From: Stentor coeruleus
Taxonomy: Eukaryota; Ciliophora; Heterotrichea; Heterotrichida; Stentoridae
Direction: 5' to 3'
DNA: 45,835 nt
Assembly (NCBI GenBank): GCA_001970955.1
Contig: MPUH01000563.1
Span: 1-45,835 of the forward strand
A program made the translations under genes and the position numbers. Within the stretch, counting starts at the first letter, position 1; every line of letters begins with the position of its first letter. The notes below the pieces were generated by a model. That model saw nothing but the letters and a program-made list of their open reading frames with translations, searched no databases and was not told where the DNA came from. Shown piece after piece: positions 38,133 to 45,835 of this stretch.

Positions 38133-39088
38133 AATTTGTGACTTATGTTAGAGTATAAAGTATATATTGAAATAACAAAAATGTTTTTTGTGTTTGAAAA
38201 TTAGGTGGATAATAGATTTTATTAGTTTTATTAAAGGATAATATAATTAAGTTGTGATTTTTTATTTTAAGTGGCAAAGTGTATAAAATGATAACTGCGT
38301 GAATGGTTTGTCACCCTGATGAAATATATTTTTATAAATAAATTGAGGTATTTTGATTAGGAATTGCATATTTAGTACTTAAATACGCTAAAAAGCTTAA
38401 AATAATTATATATTTGCTAGTTTATTATAATAAATAATCACAGTACAAATGAAAAAAAAACATAAATCTTGTATTATTTATATAAAATTACTTCTAGGCC
38501 CTTAAAATTAAATTTTAAAACATTATCTGCAAATTATCATCAATATCCTTCAACCTTCAAAACACATAATCCTAAAATATTTTCTATATAATCATATCAT
38601 ATACATCCAAACCCCAAATCTCTACTTATAATACCCTATCTCTAAAAACTCATTTAGTTATAACCTGCTCATCTTAAAATCTATCGTCAAAGAAAATTCT
38701 ACATCAAAAATAATATAACTTAATAAAAAACTTCAAAAATTACATAATAAAAGATTAGATTTTCTTATAAAATACAAAAAACAATATTAAAAACCAAACT
38801 CCCTCACTTTGACTAGACTAAACAATTTTCTTATATCATTTTAAGCATTCTCAAATCGTATTTATATACATCAGCTTTTCTAATGAAATCTCTTCACCTT
38901 ATAAGACTTATATCTAATATAAAAGTCTCAAAAAAAATGCTTTTAAAACAAGTAAAACTTCAAATCGCCAGCATGTAAAGTAAAGTCACCAAACTTTATA
39001 TTCAACAAATAAAAGACCTTCAAACCAATCTTACCCTAATCACTTTCACATCTTTCTTTATCTAATTTACACCTACCATTCATATAAA
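38133..39088. other. Intergenic spacer
   Basis: About 950 bases; G-richer to about 38400, C/A-rich from about 38450 to the next gene. No gene recognised. Confidence 0.4.
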
Positions 39089-40573
39089 ATGGAAGAGCCT
39101 GGAGAGTCTAGAGAGACACGTCCTCGTTAAAAAATCACTCTGGACACAGTAATCCCTCCGCTTCCTTCAAAAGCAGAGCGATTACCACCTCCCGACGAAG
39201 ACAAATACAAGCGTGAATTGCAAATAATCGAAGGTAAGATCTCCAAGCTACGCGATAGTAAAAAAGGTGTTCATGATCAAATCAAAGTCAAAAAAGAAGG
39301 GGGCAAAATTGACAACCAAGACTTATCAGTCAAAGAATTCATAGGCTCCAAAGTAACATCACGTTAAGAAATGCTAGCAAACCGAGGAAAACTTCGTGAC
39401 GAGTTAGACAGCCTAAAGCAAGAATTTTTCACAATGATAGACCAACAAAAAAAAATCCGACCTAAAATCAAGATTTTTGATAAGGAAAAAACCGAGAAGG
39501 AAATCGAAGCTATACAAAGGAAAATTGAAACTACAAAATTGACATTAAATGGAGAGAAAAAAGCTATACAAGAACTTAGTGAATTACAACAATCAGTACC
39601 ACTTATAACTCAACATGCAACTAGAGCTAAGAAAATTGATGATAATAAAGCAAGACAAGAAGTTATAAAAGCACAAATCACGGCTATAAATCAAGAAATT
39701 GAACAGACAAGTAGTGTTATAAATGAGACAAATACTAAAATTAAAAGCTCGAAAGATCAATTGAATACAGAAATACCAGCTATGTTTGAAGAGACTAAGA
39801 GAATTGCTGGGGAAATTGATAAACTTGAAGCTGAGAAAAAAGGATTGAATGAAGATTTTAGAGAAAAAAAATATGCTTATAGTAAACAACAAAGTCAGAT
39901 TAAACAGATTGAGTGGATGACAAAGATGAAAGCGAAAATTGTTGAACAGGAGGAATGGAGGAAAAAGCATGAGGAACAAGAAAAAATGGATGAAATGAAT
40001 AAGCCTCATCCGTATGCAAAAGAAATTATGTCTTGTGAAACTTATATTTCTTATTTGGGGAAGTTTATTCCTAAAGAAGTTGATGATGTACATAAGGAGA
40101 CTAAAGGGGTTAAGGGTCCTGGGTTGATTCCTGATAAAGCTGTACTTAATGCTAAGGAAACTGAAGAATGGTTTGGAGCACCTTCTAAGAAGCCAAAGAA
40201 AAAGAGAAGTAAGAAACAAAAAAAGACTGAGGGACTACTTACAAATCAGCCTGTTGACTTGTTGAACTTTTTCTCTTACTGTGGCATTAAGGTTCCAACC
40301 ACAACTGATGAAGCTAAAGCAAGCATTGAAGAACTAGAAAAACGTAAGAGGCAATGGGAAGTCATGGACACAAGAGCCCATGAGGATAATAAGAAAACTG
40401 ATGAAAATAGGGAAAACAAATCTTCAGACTTGTCTTTTAACCCAGTCAACTTCCCAGCTCCTGAAGAAAGCAAAGTCAAAGAAATCTACGGGATTTTTGA
40501 AGACAAAGGGCCAGTTCCTGAAGTTAAAGAAGAAAATACAAGAGGAAGAAGAGGCAGAAGAAGGTTTAGATAG
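39089..40573 (+). CDS. Bfr1-like coiled-coil protein (mRNP/ER-associated)
   Basis: From ATG 39089, with a 15-nt intron at 39363-39377. Lys/Glu-rich coiled coil along most of its length; LPPPDEDKYKRELQIIEGKI at the N-terminus, then PNRGKLRDELDSLKQEFF, and a basic GRRGRRRFR tail. This resembles the Bfr1/nuclear-segregation family: polysome- and ER-associated RNA-binding proteins. About 480 residues, similar to the family. Problem: TAA at 39128-39130, 13 codons after ATG, in the same frame. No 15-nt GT-AG unit covers it; a 24-nt GT-AG unit (39126-39149) would remove it in frame and give RETRPLIPPLPSK, but that length is unusual here. Otherwise the start, the sequence or the gene is defective. 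No other in-frame ATG lies upstream of the intron. Confidence 0.75.
39363..39377 (+). other. 15-nt micro-intron (Bfr1-like gene)
   Basis: GTTAAGAAATGCTAG, phase 1, removing in-frame TAA 39365-39367. A 16-nt alternative (39353-39368) would break the frame. Lacks A at position 10. Confidence 0.75.
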
Positions 40574-41637
40574 TATAATTCTTCTAATAGTCCAAAATAT
40601 TTTACGTAAAAATCGTATTCCACATATAAAAAACCTTATAATTTGTATATTTATGGGCATGATTCTATGAGGTATAACCTAAAATATTATCCTAACTGTA
40701 TTCTCAAGAAATAATTTCAAAATACTTTTTATACTAAATACGCATTTCTAGTCAAAAAAAAATCTATTGTTTTTTATCAAATTCAAGGAAAATTCTTGAA
40801 TTTATAACAAAACTGCTGCAAACCTTAACAAATATATATATTTAGCTTGAGATGTCATAAAATAAGATCTTAAATATAAATTTTTTATTAAAAAAGTACC
40901 TTTATTATAAAAAACTAGCCCAAAGCAAAAATTTTCTCATCAAAAACTTTCGCTTTTAAACTTTAAGGTGAAAACTACTTTATTTCGCTTTAAAACCAGA
41001 TCAATCTGACTTATTACTATACTTTTAAGTTTTTATTTTATATAACAGCTTTATGCCATTATCTTTTAAAATATGCGTTTTTATTTAAATGAGCCCTTAA
41101 ACTTAAGCGAACAGTGTTTATATAGACAGAGGTTATCAAAACTATTATCTCATAAGATAAAATAATGTATATAGTCTTCATATTCAAGCCAAAAAAAAAT
41201 AGTGGATTATCATGTTAAAATAAGCTGCTTAAAAGGTGATCTTGAGTAAAAAGCGAATATTTACATACTAATGCGATGCTGAATTTAATTTATTTTATTT
41301 CTAGAATGCTAAAATAACTTTCAATATTAATATCAAACTATTTTAAAGTTGAAGAGCTTTGTAGTTATTTTATAGCTTATTACATATAGAACTCACTTAC
41401 GACTTTCCGGTGAAATTAATAATTTTGCAAAATCGAGTGAAAATTAGCGCAAAATTCAGGTTTTTTTCCTATTGAACGAAAAAATGTATCAAAGGTCATT
41501 GATAAAGTTATTACCTCGAAGTGTCTATAAGAAAATAATATATAAAATAAGTGTTAGTTATAAAATTTTTTGAGGCATATTTAAGACTTCATAGTTAAAC
41601 AATAAAATCTTGCATATTTGACACTTATAATATAAAG
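40574..41637. other. Intergenic spacer
   Basis: About 1.06 kb, AT-rich with mixed skew. No gene, tRNA or repeat recognised. Confidence 0.4.
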
Positions 41638-41784
41638 ATGAAAGAAATGGAAATTATACAGCCTCTCGACAACAGGAGTAAAAAGATCCAAGATCTTTAC
41701 AAGAGAATGGCAAGACTCGAGAGTTTCCTCAAGTACACGAAACAATCAATAATCAGGAAAGCTAACTTAGACAAGAAACAATAA
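41638..41784 (+). CDS. 48-residue basic helical microprotein
   Basis: ATG 41638 to tandem TAA TAA. The sequence begins MKEMEIIQPLDNRSKKIQDL and continues with an amphipathic basic helix (LYKRMARLESFLKYTKQSII). Codon use is like real genes (AAG, CTC, CTT, TAC, AAC in an otherwise AT-rich region), unlike the flanks. No family recognised. The heptad-like Leu/Ile/Met spacing suggests a short coiled coil. Confidence 0.6.
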   Translation: MKEMEIIQPLDNRSKKIQDLYKRMARLESFLKYTKQSIIRKANLDKKQ

Positions 41785-42432
41785 TAAAGTACTTAATACC
41801 AATATGCTTATTTTAGTTTTTCATCACTCTAGCTTCAATTATAGCTAAGATCTTTTTTTCTTAGAGTTTTTTTTTCATTCAACAACAATTTCAAACACTT
41901 AAGTTTTGAGTCAAAAGTCTATGAATCTTTTAGGTGTGTATTCACTTAATTAGAATCTTCTAAGTTTGAATAAGTCAAAGTCATTTTTGACGAGCTAGAA
42001 CTTTTTTATGAAAATGGACACTAAAAGCCTGAGTTGAACTTAAAGAAATTGAATTTTTAGTAAATTAAGATTTCTGTTATCAGCAAAAGAGTAAGATTAT
42101 GCTTTTTTTGTATTAAGCTTGTATATACTTTTTTTAGATATGATCATGAAGGTAGGAATTTTTAATTTAATAATTTTGATTTTGGGTTGACTATTTAGAA
42201 TTACAAGGTGATATAAGATGATAAGTTATGTAAGGATATAATAAAATGGTTGCGGTAAGATTTATTGAATGTATTAATATAATAAGATAAGATGAATAAA
42301 GTAGTTACATCGTTAGAAAGAATATTTTTTTTACAGGTTTAATATTAGAGAGTTTTATCCCAGAAGGGAAAAAAACAGGTGACATATAGGTTAGGATTAT
42401 CAAATGGCTAAATAAATAGCATAGCATGCCTT

Positions 42433-42718
42433 AAAAGCAAATAAGACAAAACCTTGAAGCAAAGGCATAAAAGCAAAAAGGTATTTCTTGTATATAAAAT
42501 ACCAATTCACAATATAAAATAAGTTTATTTATCAAATACACAAAGTAATTCAGTGTTTCATAATACTTTGAATGTNAAAAGCAAATAAGACAAAACCTTG
42601 AAGCAAAGGCATAAAAGCAAAAAGGTATTTCTTGTATATACAATACCAATTCACAATATAAAATAAGTTTATTTATCAAATACACAAAGTAATTCAGTGT
42701 TTCATAATACTTTGAATG
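42433..42718. repeat. Scaffold-join artefact: 142-nt near-identical duplication around a single N
   Basis: 42433-42574 matches 42577-42718 with one visible internal mismatch (TATAAAAT versus TATACAAT). The N is at 42576. Same pattern as at 36963: overlapping contig ends not merged, here perhaps kept apart by an allelic or sequencing difference. Confidence 0.88.
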
Positions 42719-42964
42719 CCTTATTGAAAAGATGTTTAAAGTTTAATAAATCCTAATTAAGGTAAAAAAGAATATAAACTCAAATCCCTTGACATATAAA
42801 AAACATAATCTTACCCGATCTAAAATTTTTAAAACACCAGCCTTCTAAAGTTAATAACAAAAAAAATTCAATCATTAAAAATAAATATATTAATACATAT
42901 GTATATCAACAACATAATCGTAAACCCATTAATTTTATTCTATTTTCCCATCTTCTCATTACAA

Positions 42965-42979
42965 CATCATCCAATCCTA
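42965..42979 (+). promoter_or_regulatory. Candidate upstream motif CATCATCCAATCCTA
   Basis: Sense strand, about 190 nt before the CHMP5 start; identical to the 15 nt upstream of the kinesin gene. Confidence 0.33.
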
Positions 42980-43167
42980 TCAAACACAAAAAATAATTAT
43001 AACTTCTACACAAAACCATAAATCATTATTTAACAAATCATTCAATCAACAGCAAGTATCTCATTCAAATTACCCAAAATCATTAAAATAAACTTTTAAA
43101 TCATAATCTTAAACATAAAAATCATAGTTCAAGTAATCTATACCCTTAGTTGTAGTAATAAAAAAAA

Positions 43168-43773
43168 ATGAGGTTCTTTGGGAAAAAAAAACCTGAACCA
43201 GCAAAAGGTCCAACATTAGAAGAGGCAAATGCAAGTATGGATACAAGAATAACTTCACTTAAAGAAAAGGTCGCTGAATGTGATAAGGAACTCTCTCAGT
43301 TACGTGAAGCTATTAAAAGTTCTAGAGGAAGTCAGCAACAAATGAATAAACAACGTGCTGTCCAAGTACTTAAGAGAAGAAAAATGTATGCTTCACAATT
43401 AGAAGGACTTATGGGTACGCAGTTTAATATGGAACAGATGGTATTTGCAGCTCAGAATATCCAAGATACAATCAACACTGTTTCAGCTATGAAAGAAGCA
43501 CATAAAGTTCAGACTCAACAACTGAAACAGCTTAAAGTTGGGGATGTTGAGAAAATGATGGATGATATGGCTGATATGATGCTAGATACTGAAGAAATTA
43601 ATGAGGTTATGAGTAGAAATTATGCTTGTGATATTGATGAAGGAGAGCTTGAAAGGGAATTAGAAGAATTAGATGATGCTGATTTCTTAGATGATTTAAA
43701 TAGAGATTCTCTTTCAGCACCAGCTTATGTACCTGCATCACAAGAAAAGAAAACTGAGATGCGTATGAATTAA
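43168..43773 (+). CDS. ESCRT-III protein CHMP5/Vps60
   Basis: 201 residues. A Snf7-family protein: basic N-terminal helix (MRFFGKKKPEPAKGP), core helices with NKQRAVQVLKRRKMYASQLE and FNMEQMVFAAQNIQDTINTV that match CHMP5/Vps60 rather than CHMP4, and an acidic C-terminal half (LERELEELDDADFLDDLNRD). Acts in endosomal membrane scission and multivesicular-body formation, binding LIP5/Vta1 to regulate Vps4. Length agrees with the family (about 219). No intron. Confidence 0.93.
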   Translation: MRFFGKKKPEPAKGPTLEEANASMDTRITSLKEKVAECDKELSQLREAIKSSRGSQQQMNKQRAVQVLKRRKMYASQLEGLMGTQFNMEQMVFAAQNIQDTINTVSAMKEAHKVQTQQLKQLKVGDVEKMMDDMADMMLDTEEINEVMSRNYACDIDEGELERELEELDDADFLDDLNRDSLSAPAYVPASQEKKTEMRMN

Positions 43774-43829
43774 GTAGCTTATAGTTACCCTGAATTTCTT
43801 ATAGTAAAAATTCATTTTATAGTAAATAT

Positions 43830-44135
43830 ATGTCAGACAATATTGATCTGCCTAAAAAAAGAGCGAAGACTAGGGAAAATGATGAAGATGAAACCAAAAA
43901 GAAAGTGCCAAAGAATGGAAAAAAAGAAGATGTAAAACCAAAACCTCAAGAATCAGATAATTCTGAAGAAGATGATTATGAGGATGATAGTGATTTGGAT
44001 GAATTTGATGATGATGAATACCAAGAATCCTCAGAAGAATATGAAGAAGAAGATTCTGAAGACTATGAAAGTGAATCTGATAGTCCTAAGGCTAAGCCTA
44101 AAAAAAAACAAGCGAAGAAAAGTGACTCTGACTAA
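43830..44135 (+). CDS. Small highly acidic protein
   Basis: 101 residues: basic Lys/Arg-rich start (LPKKRAKTRENDEDETKKK, an NLS-like KKRAK), an acidic Asp/Glu/Ser tract of about 45 residues in the middle, and a Lys-rich end (KAKPKKKQAKKSDSD). Composition resembles nuclear histone-chaperone-like or ribosome-assembly proteins. No fold recognised; Ser-Asp/Glu pairs suggest CK2 sites. Starts 56 nt after the CHMP5 stop. Confidence 0.7.
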   Translation: MSDNIDLPKKRAKTRENDEDETKKKVPKNGKKEDVKPKPQESDNSEEDDYEDDSDLDEFDDDEYQESSEEYEEEDSEDYESESDSPKAKPKKKQAKKSDSD

Positions 44136-44311
44136 TAAGTAGTATATAATTGATTCGCGGGTTTTTATCAATTTACTTCAATATATAATTAGTGTTGAAT
44201 CTATAACTATTATATTAAAATATTATTTACATATAAACTGTTATTAAATCCTATATTTATCACTGATTAATATACCAAACTAAAACCTGTTTATGAAGTT
44301 ATTTATTATTT

Positions 44312-45265
44312 CTAGCTAAAAACAAAGCCAAAATCATTCAGTGAAATTGTATCATCAATACTCTCATTATACTTTCTTGGAATAGCAAAAGACAAAGACC
44401 TTCTTGGTATCTTAAGCCCTTCTCTTTCTACTCTGAGAAGGTTAAGATTAATATCAAGTATATCCAATCTGCTGACTATATTTCTTGATATAGTAGATTC
44501 ATCAATTGAAATATCTTTATCGATTTCTTCAAGTTTGAGTTTTTCTTTCTGAAGTATTTTAATATATCTTTCTAACTGTCCCTTAGCTTTTCCTATTTTT
44601 TCTTTCAATTGGGATTTTATAAGTAGTTTTGATTGAAGTTCAAGCTGTTTAGGAGATAAATTCTTATAAGCCGCTAAAGATTGCATTGACTCTTCAAATC
44701 GCTGTAAGATTTTAGTTTTCATTTCATAAAAGCGTTTGATTTCATCACTATACCAATAAAGCTCTGAATGCATCCTAACCAGTTTTTTTTCAGTCAAATT
44801 AAAATTGTCTGTTATTTGTAAAGACTTACTAATAACCCGTCTATTTTTTTTATGTATCGATCTTAGTAATGTTAATTTAGCTGATAATTCATTATACTTC
44901 CTTTTCTGTGCTTTAACTACCTTAATATCATTATCAATCACTACTTGGGTTTCAATGAAACTCCTAAACAGTTCAGGAAGATTCATAAAACAGTCATAAT
45001 GCTTTTTTACATATGAAAGATAATCAAATATAGCAGTTGTATAGTTTGGGTAAATTCTAAAAGGCTTTGATTCGAAGTATTTTTTTAAGAGGTTTTTACG
45101 GATAATAAAAAGATCTTTTTGATCTCGGTAGTCTAAATGTAATGAGTAATTTTTTTTGATTTTCAATTTGTTTATCTGATGCATTAAGAGGCTATTTTTT
45201 TTTAAGTGGGCTTTCATAAGAAAAACTAAAGCTACTATTTCTGGGTTGTTGCTCTCGTAGTGCAT
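44312..45265 (-). CDS. Coiled-coil protein of unknown function
   Basis: 317 residues, basic. Residues about 110-270 are helical with heptad-like patterns (KAQKRKYNELSAKLTLLRSI; LKEKIGKAKGQLERYIKILQ). The N-terminal 100 are more globular with aromatic residues (YPNYTTAIFDYLSYVKKHYD). No family recognised. Ends TAG after FGFVFS; the GT-AG there is only 12 nt, so no micro-intron is assumed. Confidence 0.75.
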   Translation of the reverse strand: MHYESNNPEIVALVFLMKAHLKKNSLLMHQINKLKIKKNYSLHLDYRDQKDLFIIRKNLLKKYFESKPFRIYPNYTTAIFDYLSYVKKHYDCFMNLPELFRSFIETQVVIDNDIKVVKAQKRKYNELSAKLTLLRSIHKKNRRVISKSLQITDNFNLTEKKLVRMHSELYWYSDEIKRFYEMKTKILQRFEESMQSLAAYKNLSPKQLELQSKLLIKSQLKEKIGKAKGQLERYIKILQKEKLKLEEIDKDISIDESTISRNIVSRLDILDINLNLLRVEREGLKIPRRSLSFAIPRKYNESIDDTISLNDFGFVFS

Positions 45266-45740
45266 ATTTAATTATAGTATTATGGTAAATGATATAATTA
45301 GTAGGATTTACATAAAATAATAGCTTCATTTTAAGTCTGAATTTAAACCTTTAATATTATTTATAGTCAATTTTACTCATAGCCTTTATAATTAAATTTG
45401 AGTGCTTTAATTGGCAAAACTAACAAAATAGTTATGATTATTTAATTATGCCAATTAAAAAATTCAATAGTAGATTTGCTAATGGATATATCCAAAAAAA
45501 AATTATAGAAATAACTTGGAATTTTAGTATACATGTAAAACTAGACTTTTTAAATTATATAATATTTTATAAATCATTATTATAAAAAATAATTAATATA
45601 TTTTCCCTTTATCCAAACTTGAAATTATTAAAAATAACTTCAGCATTTCTAAAAAACCATTCAATCAATAAGATCATTATATTTTAAACATAAACACCAT
45701 AATCTCAATACAATCTTGTAAAAAAATTACTAAAAATAAT
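45266..45740. other. Divergent promoter region
   Basis: 475 bases between the coiled-coil gene (-) and chaperonin-10 (+). AT-rich; the right part is C/A-rich (45600-45740). No gene seen. Confidence 0.4.
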
Positions 45741-45835
45741 ATGGCTAACTTCAAAAAGGTTATTCCTCTGCTTAACAGAGTTCTTGTGCAGAAGATCTCA
45801 GCACCAAAACAAAGTGCGGGTGGAATAATATTGAA
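45741..45835 (+). CDS. Chaperonin-10 (GroES/HSP10), 5' end only
   Basis: 31 complete codons before the window ends: MANFKKVIPLLNRVLVQKIS followed by APKQSAGGIIL. The start agrees with mitochondrial Cpn10 (xFRKFLPLFDRVLVxR...GGIML), the co-chaperone lid of HSP60. The mobile loop begins at SAPKQSAGGIIL. The rest lies outside. Confidence 0.92.
   Translation, partial: MANFKKVIPLLNRVLVQKISAPKQSAGGIIL

Larger units (their letters stand above)
41785..43167. other. Intergenic spacer with a scaffold join
   Basis: About 1.38 kb. Contains a 142-nt duplication around N 42576 (see separate entry). + strand G-richer at 41930-42360 and very C-rich, G-poor at 42780-43160, before CHMP5. No gene recognised; a leftward open frame at 42431-42685 exists only because of the duplication. 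Confidence 0.45.

Noticed and set aside
39593..40219. Leftward 208-codon frame opposite the Bfr1-like gene
   Set aside because: Phe/Leu/Ile-rich antisense of Lys/Glu codons; the sense strand encodes a coherent coiled coil.
42431..42685. Leftward 84-codon open frame with an internal repeat
   Set aside because: It runs across the N and is simply the same bases read twice because of the unmerged contig overlap.

Overview
The window looks like macronuclear DNA of a heterotrich ciliate, most probably Stentor. It is very AT-rich, gene-dense (about 25 genes in 45.8 kb on both strands, short flanks) and almost entirely intron-poor. Where a protein family signature is interrupted, the interruption is exactly 15 nt, starts with GT and ends with AG; nine such micro-introns are supported here, seven carrying T-A at positions 9-10. 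Trp is read as TGG and TAA/TAG terminate genes, so the standard code fits. The internal TAGs in the aspartyl protease, the CXC protein, mL41 and the zinc-knuckle protein are intron ends, not recoded Gln.

Layout. 1-5.6 kb: 5' part of a mitochondrial aspartate aminotransferase (-), then small ciliate-type proteins (a coiled coil with a CaaX-like end, a basic protein, a ZZ zinc finger, two unknowns, and a dually acylated MGCC protein). 5.7-8.4 kb: a myristoylated ankyrin-kinase (-) and a decayed gene. 8.7-13.1 kb: a ferlin-like multi-C2 membrane protein (+). 13.5-20.6 kb: mitoribosomal mL41 (-) with a decayed partial copy beside it, a large coiled-coil protein (+), a MYST acetyltransferase (+) and a tesmin/LIN54-type CXC protein (-). 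20.6-30.3 kb: a 1.8 kb spacer, a PX protein (-), an RCC1/coiled-coil protein (+), two pseudogene remnants (one a protein kinase), an F-box/zinc protein (+) and a kinesin-1 (-). 30.3-38.1 kb: an aspartyl-protease-like secreted protein that lacks its first catalytic Asp (+), a double-FHA protein (+), a WD40 protein (-) and a coiled-coil/zinc-knuckle protein (+). 38.1-45.8 kb: a Bfr1-like protein (+), a 48-residue microprotein (+), CHMP5/Vps60 (+), an acidic protein (+), a coiled-coil protein (-) and the start of mitochondrial chaperonin-10 (+).

The genes are a housekeeping mixture, not one pathway or cluster: mitochondrial metabolism, translation and folding; membrane fusion and remodelling (ferlin, CHMP5, PX); transport (kinesin); chromatin and transcription (MYST, CXC); and signalling (ankyrin-kinase, FHA). 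Two single-N positions (36963, 42576) are flanked by near-identical duplicated sequence and are almost certainly scaffold joins of overlapping contig ends. A strand-composition pattern runs through the window: the sense strand is C-rich and G-poor before start codons and G-richer after stops, so the skew flips inside intergenic spacers.
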